Source: Marininema mesophilum | Lineage (GTDB): Bacteria; Bacillota; Bacilli; Thermoactinomycetales; DSM-45169 | Direction: 5' to 3' | NCBI RefSeq assembly: GCF_900106775.1 | Contig: NZ_FNNQ01000004.1 | Span: 176,534 to 240,533 of the forward strand | DNA length: 64,000 nt | Shown: in pieces, positions 16,133 through 25,076 of the stretch | How the letters are laid out: every line of letters begins with the position of its first letter | Numbering within the stretch: position 1 is the stretch's first letter | Program-made: the position numbers and the translations under genes | The notes under the pieces: model-generated | Told to the model about the DNA's origin: nothing | Seen by the model: the letters and a program-made list of their open reading frames with translations, nothing else | Databases searched by the model: none

Positions 16133-16888
16133 ATGACGTCGACACAGGACGATCTGAACCGCATAGTGGAAGAGATTCAGGGTCAATCTCGATATTCATA
16201 TTTAGAGAAACACCTAGGAAAACAAGATGTTCCCCTCTTCTTCGTGCAGGTGCTTCATCTTATGCTGCGTACCCGCACACTCCCAACAGAGCGTATCCAT
16301 CGGTATTGTGTAACAGCAACGCTCCTTCAGATGGGCTTGGACGTCCATGAATCAGTAACTGAAGGAGCGTTGTCTGCTGACGGTATGCGAGCTCGTCAAT
16401 TGGCAGTTTTGACAGGTGATTACTTTAGTAGCCTCTATTATCGTGAGTTGGCTGAACATGGTGAGGTCCAAGGCATTGTTGCGTTGTCAAAGGCGATCTG
16501 CGACGTTAACGAAGCCAAAATGGAACGGTATGCGATGAACGAGAACTCTGAATTTTCCTGGCCCTGTTGGTTAGAACTATCTAAACAGATCCACGGTGGT
16601 TTAATTACCGCACTAGCTTCTTTTTTTTATGGGAACGATCAGGGCTCAGACCCATGGGTTCGATTGGGTAGTCATTTAGTATTACTTTCTCTCCTTGAAG
16701 AAACGTCTCCGATGCTGGGACGGGTCCGATCCTTACCTGAGGGCCTTGTGGAAGTATTGGCAGCGGAGACCTTCTCCTTGATTAAAGAGGTACGTCCACT
16801 GGAAGTGCGGCATGATCTGTACCAAGTGCTACAGTATAGTAATATCTTCCCCAATCGCCTAGAGGAATATATGGTGAGGGAGGGGTGA
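16133..16888 (+). CDS. hepS: Heptaprenyl diphosphate synthase component 1
   Basis: Small regulatory subunit that, with HepT, makes the C35 side chain of menaquinone-7. 251 aa, largely helical, no DDxxD motifs, as expected for component 1. It begins MTSTQDDLNRIVEEI and continues with SRYSYLEKHLGKQDVPLFF, like HepS proteins. ATG 16133 is preceded by GGGAGG; upstream in-frame codons give an implausible hydrophobic extension. Its stop overlaps the start of the methyltransferase gene, and hepT follows: the standard hepS-menH-hepT operon. Confidence 0.9.
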   Translation: MTSTQDDLNRIVEEIQGQSRYSYLEKHLGKQDVPLFFVQVLHLMLRTRTLPTERIHRYCVTATLLQMGLDVHESVTEGALSADGMRARQLAVLTGDYFSSLYYRELAEHGEVQGIVALSKAICDVNEAKMERYAMNENSEFSWPCWLELSKQIHGGLITALASFFYGNDQGSDPWVRLGSHLVLLSLLEETSPMLGRVRSLPEGLVEVLAAETFSLIKEVRPLEVRHDLYQVLQYSNIFPNRLEEYMVREG

Positions 16889-17625
16889 AGAATTTCGTGA
16901 TAGAGCAAAAAAGAAAGAAAGAATCGAAGGAACAGTTTGTGCACGGCGTTTTTGAAAGTATCGCCAAGGATTATGATCGCATGAATACCTTGTTGAGCTT
17001 TCGTCGCCATAAAGCATGGCGTAATGTAGCGATGAGGGAGATGAAAGTACAACCTGGGGAAACGGCATTGGATGTCTGTTGTGGAACCTGTGACTGGACG
17101 ATCTCTCTTGCAAAAGCTTCGCAGACAGGTCAGATAGTAGGGCTTGATTTCTCCCAAAACATGTTGAGTGTGGGGGAGAAAAAAGTAACAGAGGTGGAAC
17201 TTGAGAGTCAAGTCAGTCTGATTCATGGGAATGCCATGGAGCTTCCCTTTCCGGATAACCACTTTGACCATGCGACCATTGGATTTGCCTTGCGTAATGT
17301 CCCAGATTATCGTCATGTGCTCAAAGAAATGGCCCGAGTGGTGAAGCCTGGGGGACAAGTTGTTTCGTTAGAGTTATCGAAGCCTATATGGCCTCCTTTT
17401 CGATTTGTCTATTACTTGTATTTTCAACGCATTCTACCATGGTTGGGTAAGTTTTTTGCGGATCGTTATGAGCAATATCGATGGCTTCCCGAATCCTTAC
17501 TCCAATTCCCAGATTATCGAGAGTTGGCTAAGATCATGGAACAGGATCATTGTTTCAAAGAAGTAAAAGTACGTCCGTTTACAGGTGGAATTGCCGCTCT
17601 TCATATCGGCATTGTTAAAGAATAA
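16885..17625 (+). CDS. menH: Demethylmenaquinone methyltransferase
   Basis: SAM-dependent methyltransferase (UbiE/MenG type, menH in Bacillus usage) performing the last step of menaquinone synthesis. 246 aa. Family signatures are HGVFESIAKDYDRMNTLLSF at the start, the SAM loop LDVCCGTCDW (in the usual LDVxxGTxDW pattern), the acidic D in GLDFS, and the later FALRNVPDY and KPGGQVVSLE blocks. GTG start overlaps hepS by 4 nt, with GGGAGGGG-like sequence just upstream. Confidence 0.96.
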   Translation: MKNFVIEQKRKKESKEQFVHGVFESIAKDYDRMNTLLSFRRHKAWRNVAMREMKVQPGETALDVCCGTCDWTISLAKASQTGQIVGLDFSQNMLSVGEKKVTEVELESQVSLIHGNAMELPFPDNHFDHATIGFALRNVPDYRHVLKEMARVVKPGGQVVSLELSKPIWPPFRFVYYLYFQRILPWLGKFFADRYEQYRWLPESLLQFPDYRELAKIMEQDHCFKEVKVRPFTGGIAALHIGIVKE

Positions 17626-17660
17626 GCGGTAGCTCAATTGTATAAACCAGGGTGAAGTGT

Positions 17661-18632
17661 ATGAAGCTTTCTGATATCTATAAAAATCTGCGCAAAGATC
17701 TTCGACTGGTTGAACGGGAATTAGGGGAGTCCGTTCAATCGGAGTATGATCCTCTAAAGCACTCATCCGTTCATCTCTTAGAAGCTGGGGGCAAACGGAT
17801 GCGGCCTGTTTTTGTCTTGCTTGCAGGAAAGTTTGGCGAGTATGATATACAGCGCCTAAAATATGCTGCAGTGCCCCTAGAACTTATTCATATGGCAACG
17901 CTTGTTCACGATGATGTGATCGATGATGCTGCCACCAGACGAGGACAAGAAACGGTTAAGGCCAAGTGGGATAACCGTGTGGCGATGTATACGGGAGATT
18001 ATATTTTTGCGCGGGCGCTTACCATTGCCGCAACGATAGAAAATCCAAAGGTCCATCAGGTTCTATCAAAGGGAATCATGCAAATGTGCCTAGGTGAGAT
18101 TGAACAGATTAAAGATTTTAATAATCATCAACAAACCGTGTTGACATATCTTCATCGCATCAAGCGGAAGACAGCTCTTCTTATGGCAATAAGTTGTCAA
18201 CTAGGGGGCCTAGTTAGTGGTGCGGATACTGAAACGGTACGCCGTTTGCGTCTTTATGGTTATTTTGTGGGGATGGCTTTTCAAATTACAGATGATGTTC
18301 TTGATCTCGTAGGAGATGAAAAGGAACTGGGTAAGCCTGCTGGAAGCGATCTTCGCCAAGGGAATGTGACCTTGCCCGTTATTTATATGCTCAAAAACGG
18401 TTCGAATGAGGATCGAGAAGAGATCATCCGTTATTTAAAAGATGGGGATGAAAGGGGTCCTTTGGATGAGATCCTTACCCGTGTCCGTCAATCCGAGGGT
18501 ATTGCCTGGTCGCAGACTTTGGCAGAACGCTATTTAAACAAAGCCCTTGCTATTTTAGAAGGACTTCCTAAAGGAGAGGCGCGATCTTCCCTACGTCTGA
18601 TTGCTGAATTTGTAGGAGGTCGCTCTTTTTAA
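17661..18632 (+). CDS. hepT: Heptaprenyl diphosphate synthase component 2
   Basis: Catalytic trans-prenyltransferase subunit, 323 aa. The first aspartate-rich motif is DDVIDDAATRRG (about residue 84), the second DDVLDLVGDEKELGKP (about residue 210). GGKRMRP binds the allylic/IPP diphosphate. Start ATG 17661, with AGGGTGAAG upstream; GTG 17652 overlaps that site. Works with HepS to supply the menaquinone tail, used by the qcrABC complex encoded 20 kb downstream. Confidence 0.96.
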   Translation: MKLSDIYKNLRKDLRLVERELGESVQSEYDPLKHSSVHLLEAGGKRMRPVFVLLAGKFGEYDIQRLKYAAVPLELIHMATLVHDDVIDDAATRRGQETVKAKWDNRVAMYTGDYIFARALTIAATIENPKVHQVLSKGIMQMCLGEIEQIKDFNNHQQTVLTYLHRIKRKTALLMAISCQLGGLVSGADTETVRRLRLYGYFVGMAFQITDDVLDLVGDEKELGKPAGSDLRQGNVTLPVIYMLKNGSNEDREEIIRYLKDGDERGPLDEILTRVRQSEGIAWSQTLAERYLNKALAILEGLPKGEARSSLRLIAEFVGGRSF

Positions 18633-18745
18633 GGAGCTGGAAGCGGAATATTTTGCACTTATGCGTGGAATTTGTTAATATCTTAAATGGGTTTTCCGTA
18701 AACGATTTCAATATGATCATACATAGGAATTTGGAGGCTTGATTC

Positions 18746-19192
18746 GTGGAAAAGACATTTGTCATGGTAAAACCAGACGGCGTACAGCGCGGATTGATTG
18801 GTGAGATTGTGGCTCGTTTTGAGAAAAAAGGATATAAAATGGTGGGCGGTAAGTTGCTTACTGTTCCTCGTAGCCTAGCAGAGGAGCACTATGCAGAGCA
18901 CAAAGAGCGTCCTTTTTTCGGTGAGCTGGTCGATTTCATCACCTCATCCCCTGTGTTTGCAATGGTTTGGGAAGGTGAAAACATCATTAAGACTGCGCGT
19001 CAAATGATGGGTACTACCAAACCTGCTGAAGCAGCTTCTGGTACCATTCGGGGTGACTTTGGTGTGACTGTGGGTAAAAATATTATCCATGGTTCAGATT
19101 CTGCTACTAGTGCAGAACGTGAAATTTCCCTCTGGTTCAAAGAAGAAGAGCAGAGCTCCTATACTAAAAAAGTGGATGAGTGGATCTATTAA
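18746..19192 (+). CDS. ndk: Nucleoside diphosphate kinase
   Basis: Transfers the gamma phosphate between nucleoside triphosphates and diphosphates through a phosphohistidine. 148 aa. It has the N-terminal FVMVKPDGVQRGLIGEI and the active-site block NIIHGSDSATSAEREI with the catalytic His. Start GTG 18746, with TTGGAGGC upstream. It follows hepT, as in Bacillus. Confidence 0.98.
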   Translation: MEKTFVMVKPDGVQRGLIGEIVARFEKKGYKMVGGKLLTVPRSLAEEHYAEHKERPFFGELVDFITSSPVFAMVWEGENIIKTARQMMGTTKPAEAASGTIRGDFGVTVGKNIIHGSDSATSAEREISLWFKEEEQSSYTKKVDEWIY

Positions 19193-19262
19193 TTCGATCA
19201 GCGTTCTAAATCCCTGCTTATGTGGGGGTTTTTTTGTGTTAAGGGAACTAGGAGGTTGAAGG

Positions 19263-20168
19263 ATGACGCAACCTTGGAAAGCAGAAAGAGAAGTGCATGA
19301 AAAAGAGGCGAGGGAGCTAATAATCGATCAGTTTCCGCACCTATCTCCACTTACGTTATCGAGACTTGGAGAGGGGTATGATAACACGGTTTACTTAGTA
19401 AATCATCAGTATGTTTTTCGTTTTCCACGACGAAAGATAGCGGTGCCACTGTTAGAAGCAGAGGGAAGGATTTTGCCTGAGCTGGTGGATCTACTTCCTA
19501 TTGCAATGCCGTGCCCATTATTTTACGGTCAACCAACAAGGGATTACCCGTGGCCCTTCATTGGTTATTCTCTAGTGTCTGGTCAAACACCAGGGCCCGT
19601 TTTAAAAAAGGGGAGGAGGGAATCTACCCTCCGACTTGCTGAGTTTTTACGCAAGTTGCATTCCTTCCCAATTGAAAGGGCGCGTGAAAAAGGGGTTCCC
19701 AATGACATGATGGCTCGGATGGATATCAACAAGTACGCACCAACTCTACAGCAGTATCTTGAAAAATTTAAGAACAATGACCTCTTACGCGACCCCGCTC
19801 CATTGACCAAATATGTTTTCTCCTTACAACCGATCCAAGTGAATCATCATCTAGCGTTAGTTCATGGAGATCTACATATCCGTAATATCCTTGTAGACGA
19901 AGATGAGTATCTCTCAGGTGTGATCGATTGGGGAGATATACATATCGGACATCCTGCTCTTGATCTATCTATCGTCTATAGCTTTTTACCGATAGAGGAG
20001 CGAGAATGTTTCTTTGCTCATTATGGGGAGGTGGAGGAGGAGTCAAAGAAGATCGCTCAATTTAAAGCGATATTTGCCTCAGCGGCACTCTTGCGGTATG
20101 GATATGAGCAAGGTGATGAGCAGTTAGTGAAGACAACGCAAACATGCTTGGAGTTAGCTTTGGGTTAA
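19263..20168 (+). CDS. Aminoglycoside phosphotransferase (APH) family kinase
   Basis: 301-aa kinase-fold protein. N-lobe begins LGEGYDNTVYLVN and the ATP-binding region includes YVFRFPRRK. Catalytic loop HGDLHIRNILV (about residue 200) and metal-binding VIDWGDIHIGHPALDLS follow. The last is typical of phosphotransferases acting on small molecules (aminoglycosides, macrolides, choline, homoserine-like substrates), so the substrate cannot be named. It occupies the position of cheR in B. subtilis, between ndk and aroC. AGGAGG precedes ATG 19263. Confidence 0.85.
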   Translation: MTQPWKAEREVHEKEARELIIDQFPHLSPLTLSRLGEGYDNTVYLVNHQYVFRFPRRKIAVPLLEAEGRILPELVDLLPIAMPCPLFYGQPTRDYPWPFIGYSLVSGQTPGPVLKKGRRESTLRLAEFLRKLHSFPIERAREKGVPNDMMARMDINKYAPTLQQYLEKFKNNDLLRDPAPLTKYVFSLQPIQVNHHLALVHGDLHIRNILVDEDEYLSGVIDWGDIHIGHPALDLSIVYSFLPIEERECFFAHYGEVEEESKKIAQFKAIFASAALLRYGYEQGDEQLVKTTQTCLELALG

Positions 20169-20532
20169 GCCTAAAGATATCAGATCTATTAGATTGAAGT
20201 GATACTGGAAAATGTTATTTAGCATAAAGAAAGGTTAAAACCCCTCGCTACGGGGTTTTTATATTGGATATATTTGAACCTTTTCGTGCTAGTTAAGCAT
20301 GCAATAATAAAACTAAACTAAAGAAGCGTAAAAAATAAAAAAGAAGTGTTCATATTATATTATAAACTAGTTTGTTATACAAACTGAAATCCACCCATCA
20401 ATAAAAATCCCATCTTTTCAAATCAGAAAGGAGAGAAAAACAAAAGGATTTCTTCCTCCAGCATGGGTCATATGGTATGATATGCGGAAAAGATCAGCCC
20501 GAGTAAGGGAAAAGACGGAGGACGATACGAGG
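20169..20532 (+). other. Intergenic region upstream of aroC
   Basis: 364 bp. A terminator (about 20238-20260) is followed by an AT-rich stretch. Near 20370 lies a small inverted repeat, GTTTG/CAAAC. A possible extended -10 (TGGTATGAT near 20473) lies about 55 nt before the aroC start. I see no gene and no (G/U)AG array here. Confidence 0.5.
20238..20262 (+). terminator. Terminator after the APH gene
   Basis: Stem AACCCC/GGGGTT around a short loop (TCGCTAC) followed by TTTATATT. Confidence 0.7.
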
Positions 20533-21702
20533 ATGCGTTACTTAACAGCAGGGGAATCCCATGGACCCCAACTAACCATGATTATCGAAGGCTTACCCAG
20601 CCGGGTGCCTTTTTCAAAGGAAAAAGTAGATGAAGAACTGTTACGTCGACAAAAGGGGCATGGCCGTGGTCGTCGGATGCAAATCGAATCCGATGAAGTA
20701 CAGATCCTCTCGGGGATTCGTTTTGGTATGACGACAGGGGCTCCTGTTGCTCTAGCTATTGAAAATAAGGATTGGGCAAAATGGACAGAAATTATGAGTC
20801 CAAAGCCGGAACAAGATGAGGCAGATAAGCGTCGGGTTTCCCGACCTCGTCCAGGTCATGCCGATTTGAATGGAGCGATTAAGTACGGCCACCGGGATAT
20901 GAGGGACGTTCTTGAACGCTCCAGTGCAAGGGAAACCGCAGCGCGTGTGGCGGTAGGGGCAGTAGCTAAGCAACTGCTGGAGTATTGTGGAATTAAGGTA
21001 GCTGGTCATGTAGTGCGGATCGGTTCAGTAGGGACGGAGCGATTGGATCTTTCTCGCTTGACACTGGATGAGATTCGTGAGAAATCCGAAGCTTCTTTGG
21101 TACGTTGCCTTGATCCCGAAGCAGAACAAGCGATGATTCGCGAAATTGATGCAGCGAAGGCAGAGGGAGATAGCTTAGGCGGTGTTGTGGAAGTCATTGT
21201 AGAAAATGTCCCGGTTGGTTTAGGGAGCTATGTGCATTATGATCGGAAGCTGGATGCACGGATCACCCAAGCCATAGTAAGTATCAATGCCTTTAAGGGA
21301 GCAGAGGTAGGGATTGGCTTTGAAGCAGGGGAGCGAAAGGGATCTGCGGTTCATGATGAGATCCTTTGGTCAGAGGAGCAAGGCTATTACCGGAAAACAA
21401 ATCGTTTAGGTGGCTTTGAAGGGGGCATGACTAATGGAGAACCTATCGTGGTTCGAGGGGTGATGAAACCGATCCCTACTCTATACAAACCTCTCCAAAG
21501 TGTAGATATCGACTCCAAAGAACCCTTTGCAGCAAGTATTGAGCGTTCTGATAACTGTGCGGTGCCAGCTGCCAGTGTTGTAGCGGAAAGCGTAGTTGCT
21601 TGGGAGGTAGCTAAGGCGCTTCTTGAGACATTTACGTCGGATAAGGCAGAGGATTTGTTGCGTGAGGTGGAACGTCGGCACCAGGAAGTGAAGGGATTCT
21701 AA
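20533..21702 (+). CDS. aroC: Chorismate synthase
   Basis: FMN-dependent enzyme forming chorismate from EPSP. 389 aa. It begins MRYLTAGESHGPQLTMIIEG, the universal chorismate synthase N-terminus. RRQKGHGRGRRMQIE, GRPGHADLNGAIKYG-like (here RPRPGHADLNGA) and ERSSARETAARVAVGA are signature blocks, and DNCAVPAASVV lies near the end. Start ATG 20533, with GGAGG 10 nt upstream; an upstream reading adds unrelated residues. First gene of the aromatic supraoperon, called aroF in older B. subtilis usage. Confidence 0.97.
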   Translation: MRYLTAGESHGPQLTMIIEGLPSRVPFSKEKVDEELLRRQKGHGRGRRMQIESDEVQILSGIRFGMTTGAPVALAIENKDWAKWTEIMSPKPEQDEADKRRVSRPRPGHADLNGAIKYGHRDMRDVLERSSARETAARVAVGAVAKQLLEYCGIKVAGHVVRIGSVGTERLDLSRLTLDEIREKSEASLVRCLDPEAEQAMIREIDAAKAEGDSLGGVVEVIVENVPVGLGSYVHYDRKLDARITQAIVSINAFKGAEVGIGFEAGERKGSAVHDEILWSEEQGYYRKTNRLGGFEGGMTNGEPIVVRGVMKPIPTLYKPLQSVDIDSKEPFAASIERSDNCAVPAASVVAESVVAWEVAKALLETFTSDKAEDLLREVERRHQEVKGF

Positions 21703-21703
21703 G

Positions 21704-22798
21704 ATGAGAACGATCTACGTAGAATTGCCCCAAGGTGGTTATCCGATTCATATTGGGAGTGGGTTGTTTAACCAGCTTCCTAGCTTCATTGATGACCTTG
21801 GCTGGAAGGGGAGGGGGCGACTGATGGTCGTCTCCGATTCCATTGTATCCCCCCTCTACCAGGAAAGGGTGGTTCGCTTCCTAGAAGAGGCGGGATACAC
21901 GGTTAGTAGTGTGACGTTTTCCGCAGGTGAGCATTCTAAGTCAGCGGCTACCTTAGAAAAGTTGACAGGGGAGTGTATTCAGGCAGGGTTGGATCGCAAG
22001 GGAGCGATCCTTGCATTGGGTGGTGGCGTTACAGGAGACCTTGCTGGTTTTCTGGCTGCTTCCTATATGCGCGGGCTTCCTTATATCCAACTACCAACAA
22101 CGCTTCTTGCCCATGATAGTAGTGTAGGTGGGAAGGTAGGGATCAATCATCCCCTAGGAAAAAATATGATAGGTGCTTTTCACCAACCCTCGCTGGTGGT
22201 CTTTGACACAGATACACTTACCTCTTTGCCACGTAGAGAAGTGATATCTGGATTTGCTGAAGTCATAAAACATGCTCTCATCTACGATGAATCCTTTGCA
22301 AGGTGGTTGCTTGATCATCACGCTCCTTTAAACGATCTTCACCCAGAGTATATTGCTGAAGCGATTGCAAAGGGATGCCAAGTCAAAGCCGATGTGGTAG
22401 CAAAGGATGAGCGTGAGCAGGGGCTTCGTGCTATCTTAAACTATGGTCATACGATCGGTCATGCCCTAGAGGCGCTTTCTAATTACACCTACACCCATGG
22501 GGAAGCAATAGCGATTGGGATGGTCGGGGAATCCTTATTGGGTGAAAAACTAGGAACAGCAAGGAACGTCCTTGGATATACAAAAGAGCTTCTACAAGCC
22601 TTTTCATTGCCAACGACGTTTACTGGACCATGGACCGATGAATCGTTGCTAGAGACCATGCGTCGTGATAAGAAAGCGAGAGGCGGCTCCCTTACTTTTG
22701 TCTTACCTAAGGGGATTGGTAAGGTGTTAATCCAGCACGATGTTGAGGAAGAAGCAGTGCTTGATGTGTTACAAGAGTTGAGAGGGGGAGTCGTATGA
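21704..22798 (+). CDS. aroB: 3-dehydroquinate synthase
   Basis: NAD- and metal-dependent second step of the shikimate pathway. 364 aa. Motifs: LALGGGVTGDLAGFLAASYMRG (NAD-binding, about residues 105-126; shown in part), PTTLLAHDSSVGGKVGIN, and metal ligands in GFAEVIKHAL, LNYGHTIGHALE and the His of THGEAIAIGM. One nt gap after aroC and a 4-nt overlap with aroH indicate tight co-translation. Confidence 0.98.
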   Translation: MRTIYVELPQGGYPIHIGSGLFNQLPSFIDDLGWKGRGRLMVVSDSIVSPLYQERVVRFLEEAGYTVSSVTFSAGEHSKSAATLEKLTGECIQAGLDRKGAILALGGGVTGDLAGFLAASYMRGLPYIQLPTTLLAHDSSVGGKVGINHPLGKNMIGAFHQPSLVVFDTDTLTSLPRREVISGFAEVIKHALIYDESFARWLLDHHAPLNDLHPEYIAEAIAKGCQVKADVVAKDEREQGLRAILNYGHTIGHALEALSNYTYTHGEAIAIGMVGESLLGEKLGTARNVLGYTKELLQAFSLPTTFTGPWTDESLLETMRRDKKARGGSLTFVLPKGIGKVLIQHDVEEEAVLDVLQELRGGVV

Positions 22799-23184
22799 TT
22801 GTGCGTGGAATTCGAGGAGCGACAACGGTAGAGGCCAATGAAGAGGATGTCATTTTGGAGGCCACCCGCCAACTTTTAGAAGAGATTGTAGAAAAAAACG
22901 AAGTTTATCCAGGGGATATCGCCAGTGTTTTTATCACGGCGACATCGGATCTCACAGCGACGTTTCCTGCCCGGGCGATACGGATGATGAAAGGTTGGGA
23001 AGCTGTACCGTTAATGTGCGCGACGGAAATTGATGTGCCAGGTGGGTTACCACGATGTATTCGCTTGTTGTTACATGCGAATACCGATCAGGGTCAACAC
23101 GAAATTTACCATGTCTATTTACGAGAGGCTCGTAGTCTGCGACCGGATATAGAGGATAGGGATGGGGTGGATTCTTCCTCCTGA
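22795..23184 (+). CDS. aroH: Chorismate mutase, AroH type
   Basis: Monofunctional trimeric chorismate mutase converting chorismate to prephenate. 129 aa, with RGIRGATTVEANEEDVI at the start (active-site Arg7 of the family), VSFITATSDLTATFPARA-like block (here FITATSDLTATFPARA) and PLMCATEIDVPGGLPRCIR with active-site Cys and Arg. The ATG overlaps the aroB stop. The acidic C-terminal tail (DIEDRDGVDSSS) is slightly longer than usual. Confidence 0.97.
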   Translation: MIVRGIRGATTVEANEEDVILEATRQLLEEIVEKNEVYPGDIASVFITATSDLTATFPARAIRMMKGWEAVPLMCATEIDVPGGLPRCIRLLLHANTDQGQHEIYHVYLREARSLRPDIEDRDGVDSSS

Positions 23185-23318
23185 AGGATCAAAAGTGCCC
23201 TTCCTTGAGTAGAAATTAAGAGAGTTTTCCTGTATACTAGAGGAAATCTGGTTAATTATGTACATTTGCGGGGCGAAGGGATTCGGCCCGCTTTAGTATG
23301 GAAGCGGGGTATCTAAGT

Positions 23319-24719
23319 ATGACTATTCTAAAACAACAGGCAAATTGGGAACAGTTAACTAAAGGAGCTCATCAAGCGAAAGAAATGGGACAACCTATCT
23401 TAGTTAGCTATACCCAGCGGATCGATGCATGGGACCCGCTTTCTTTTTTTGCAAAGGCAGGTAACCTCCTTCACGGCGAGCGTTCCTTTTGGTCAGACTC
23501 TACCAGGGAGATCGTTCTTGTAGGTGTGGGGCATACCCTTATCTTTGATGAAAGGGATACCGTTGGTGAGAATCGTTTCTCCGCAGTGGAGCGAAAGTGG
23601 AAAGAATGGGTTGCCAATGCTCTTATTTCAGAAAATGGTGGCCCTGGAACCGGCCCGGTGATTATTGGTGGATTTTCCTTTGATCCGGAAAAGAAAAAGA
23701 CGGATCTGTGGAAAGGCTATCACGATGCTTCTCTCATCTTGCCCCGGTGGATGTTAACTCTCAATGAACATGGCCGTTGGTTGACTACCAATGTGGTTTT
23801 GACACCTGAAGAAAATATTGCCCAGCTAAAAGAACAATTAAATAAAGAGAAAAGCATATTAGACGAAGCGGCTCAAACAGTCTCTTTTGCAAAGGGAACG
23901 CCCTTTGTTACGAAAGAGGTTGCTCCCGATTCATGGAAACAAAGCATCGGTTTAGCGACTCGAGAAATTCAAAAGGAGAAATTAAAGAAAGTCGTTTTAG
24001 CCAGAGAGCTTCGTTTAACAGGGGAAAGCTCCTTCTCACCTGAAGGAACCTTAGCAAGCCTACATGCGAATCAACCGGATAGCTACATATTTGCTATCGA
24101 AAGAGGGGATGGTTGCTTTATTGGGGCATCCCCAGAGAGATTGGTCAAACGTGAGGGGCGACGCCTTCTTTCCAATTGTGTTGCTGGCTCTACGGTACGG
24201 GGAGCCGATATAAAAGAGGATCTTGCTTTGGGGGAAGAGTTACTCCACGACCAAAAAAACAAAGATGAGCATGATTTTGTCGTGCAGATGATTTGCGAAG
24301 CCTTTTGTCAGGAGAGTGAGAATGTAGAGGTTCCCGACGAGCCGACCCTTCATAAATTGCGCTATATCCAGCACTTGTTTACACCCGTAACAGGGTGGGC
24401 GCGAGAAGGAACGAGTCTTCTTTCCATGGTACATCGATTGCATCCTACACCTGCACTAGGAGGCTGGCCGTGGTCAGAGTCCCTTTCCTGGATTCGCGAG
24501 CAGGAAATCTTAGATCGTGGATGGTATGCAGCTCCCATCGGCTGGCTAGATGCTAGAGGGGATGGGGAGTTTTGTGTGGCGATTCGCTCGGGTCTCTTGA
24601 GAGGCGCTCAAGCGTCCTTGTTTGCAGGGAATGGCATTGTAGAAGAATCAGACCCAGAAAAGGAATATGAAGAGACACGGTGGAAATTCCGGCCGATGCT
24701 TTCTGCGCTTGAGCATTGA
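23319..24719 (+). CDS. menF: Isochorismate synthase
   Basis: Chorismate-utilising enzyme that isomerises chorismate to isochorismate, entry to menaquinone. 466 aa. The C-terminal half carries the family signatures: VLARELRL with the catalytic Lys just before it, IGASPERLVKREGRRLLSNCVAGSTVRG-type region (motifs ASPERL and AGSTVRG), DEHDFVV, HPTPALGGWP, and FAGNGIVEESDPEKEYEET. HPTPALGG and the N-terminal VSYTQRIDAWDPLSFF resemble MenF/DhbC rather than TrpE/PabB. The start is uncertain: ATG 23319 fits homologue length, while ATG 23298 has no ribosome binding site. It stands alone between aroH and trpE, without other men genes. Confidence 0.88.
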   Translation: MTILKQQANWEQLTKGAHQAKEMGQPILVSYTQRIDAWDPLSFFAKAGNLLHGERSFWSDSTREIVLVGVGHTLIFDERDTVGENRFSAVERKWKEWVANALISENGGPGTGPVIIGGFSFDPEKKKTDLWKGYHDASLILPRWMLTLNEHGRWLTTNVVLTPEENIAQLKEQLNKEKSILDEAAQTVSFAKGTPFVTKEVAPDSWKQSIGLATREIQKEKLKKVVLARELRLTGESSFSPEGTLASLHANQPDSYIFAIERGDGCFIGASPERLVKREGRRLLSNCVAGSTVRGADIKEDLALGEELLHDQKNKDEHDFVVQMICEAFCQESENVEVPDEPTLHKLRYIQHLFTPVTGWAREGTSLLSMVHRLHPTPALGGWPWSESLSWIREQEILDRGWYAAPIGWLDARGDGEFCVAIRSGLLRGAQASLFAGNGIVEESDPEKEYEETRWKFRPMLSALEH

Positions 24720-24744
24720 CATTTCACTCTATTTTCGTTAGAGT
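24716..24744 (+). promoter_or_regulatory. Candidate trp operon promoter
   Basis: TTGACA (24716-24721, overlapping the menF stop), 17-nt spacer, TAGAGT (24739-24744). It would give a leader of about 320 nt before trpE. Confidence 0.55.
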
Positions 24745-24749
24745 AGAAA

Positions 24750-25076
24750 TAATAATTATTGAGATTTTAAAAGCTTAGATGAGTGAATGAGTACTTGGTT
24801 ACGATAAACCAAGTGTTTCTGGGGAGAGAGCTCCCTTTTATGAAACCCTTAGGTAGCTAGGGGTACAATTACAGCTGAGAGCATCATAAAAAATGAGTTG
24901 AGACGAGTTAGGTAGAGCAGAGGAGAGCCCAGGAAGCTGTTATTGTTGGACGGACTTCCAAACCAAGGCACCTGTGTCTTGGTTTTTTATATTCCCCATT
25001 TACAACCTTCCTTTTTCTTCTGTGAACCGATTCTTCGTCTCCTACGGGTGAACTCAACCCAGAGGAGGTTAGTGTC
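24750..25076 (+). promoter_or_regulatory. trp leader with TRAP-type binding site and attenuator
   Basis: The leader has a cluster of GAG/TAG triplets at 24895-24925 (GAG at 24895, 24900 and 24905, TAG at 24909 and 24913, GAG at 24920 and 24923). Looser triplets lie near 24776-24791 and 24850-24860. A 5' hairpin (24793-24800 with 24807-24814) carries ACTTGGTT/AACCAAGT, and a terminator follows at 24959-24990. TRAP (mtrB at 15213) with tryptophan is the expected ligand. Spacing of the triplets is partly 1 nt rather than 2-3, so the exact site needs testing. Confidence 0.7.
24959..24990 (+). terminator. Attenuator terminator of the trp leader
   Basis: Stem AACCAAG/CTTGGTT extended inward by CAC/GTG, followed by TTTTTTATATT. 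Its 5' arm repeats the AACCAAG of the leader hairpin at 24807, giving a possible alternative pairing with ACTTGGTT at 24793-24800. Confidence 0.85.

Noticed and set aside
15482..16186. 234-aa minus-strand open frame
   Set aside because: Opposite the 15564 gene and hepS; composition (Ser/Arg-rich) is typical of an antisense shadow.
24750..24990. trp leader as a tryptophan T-box riboswitch
   Set aside because: An AGTA-like segment occurs near the 5' hairpin, but no GGGTGGNACCGCG-type T-box sequence precedes the terminator, while GAG/TAG triplets and an mtrB gene are present.
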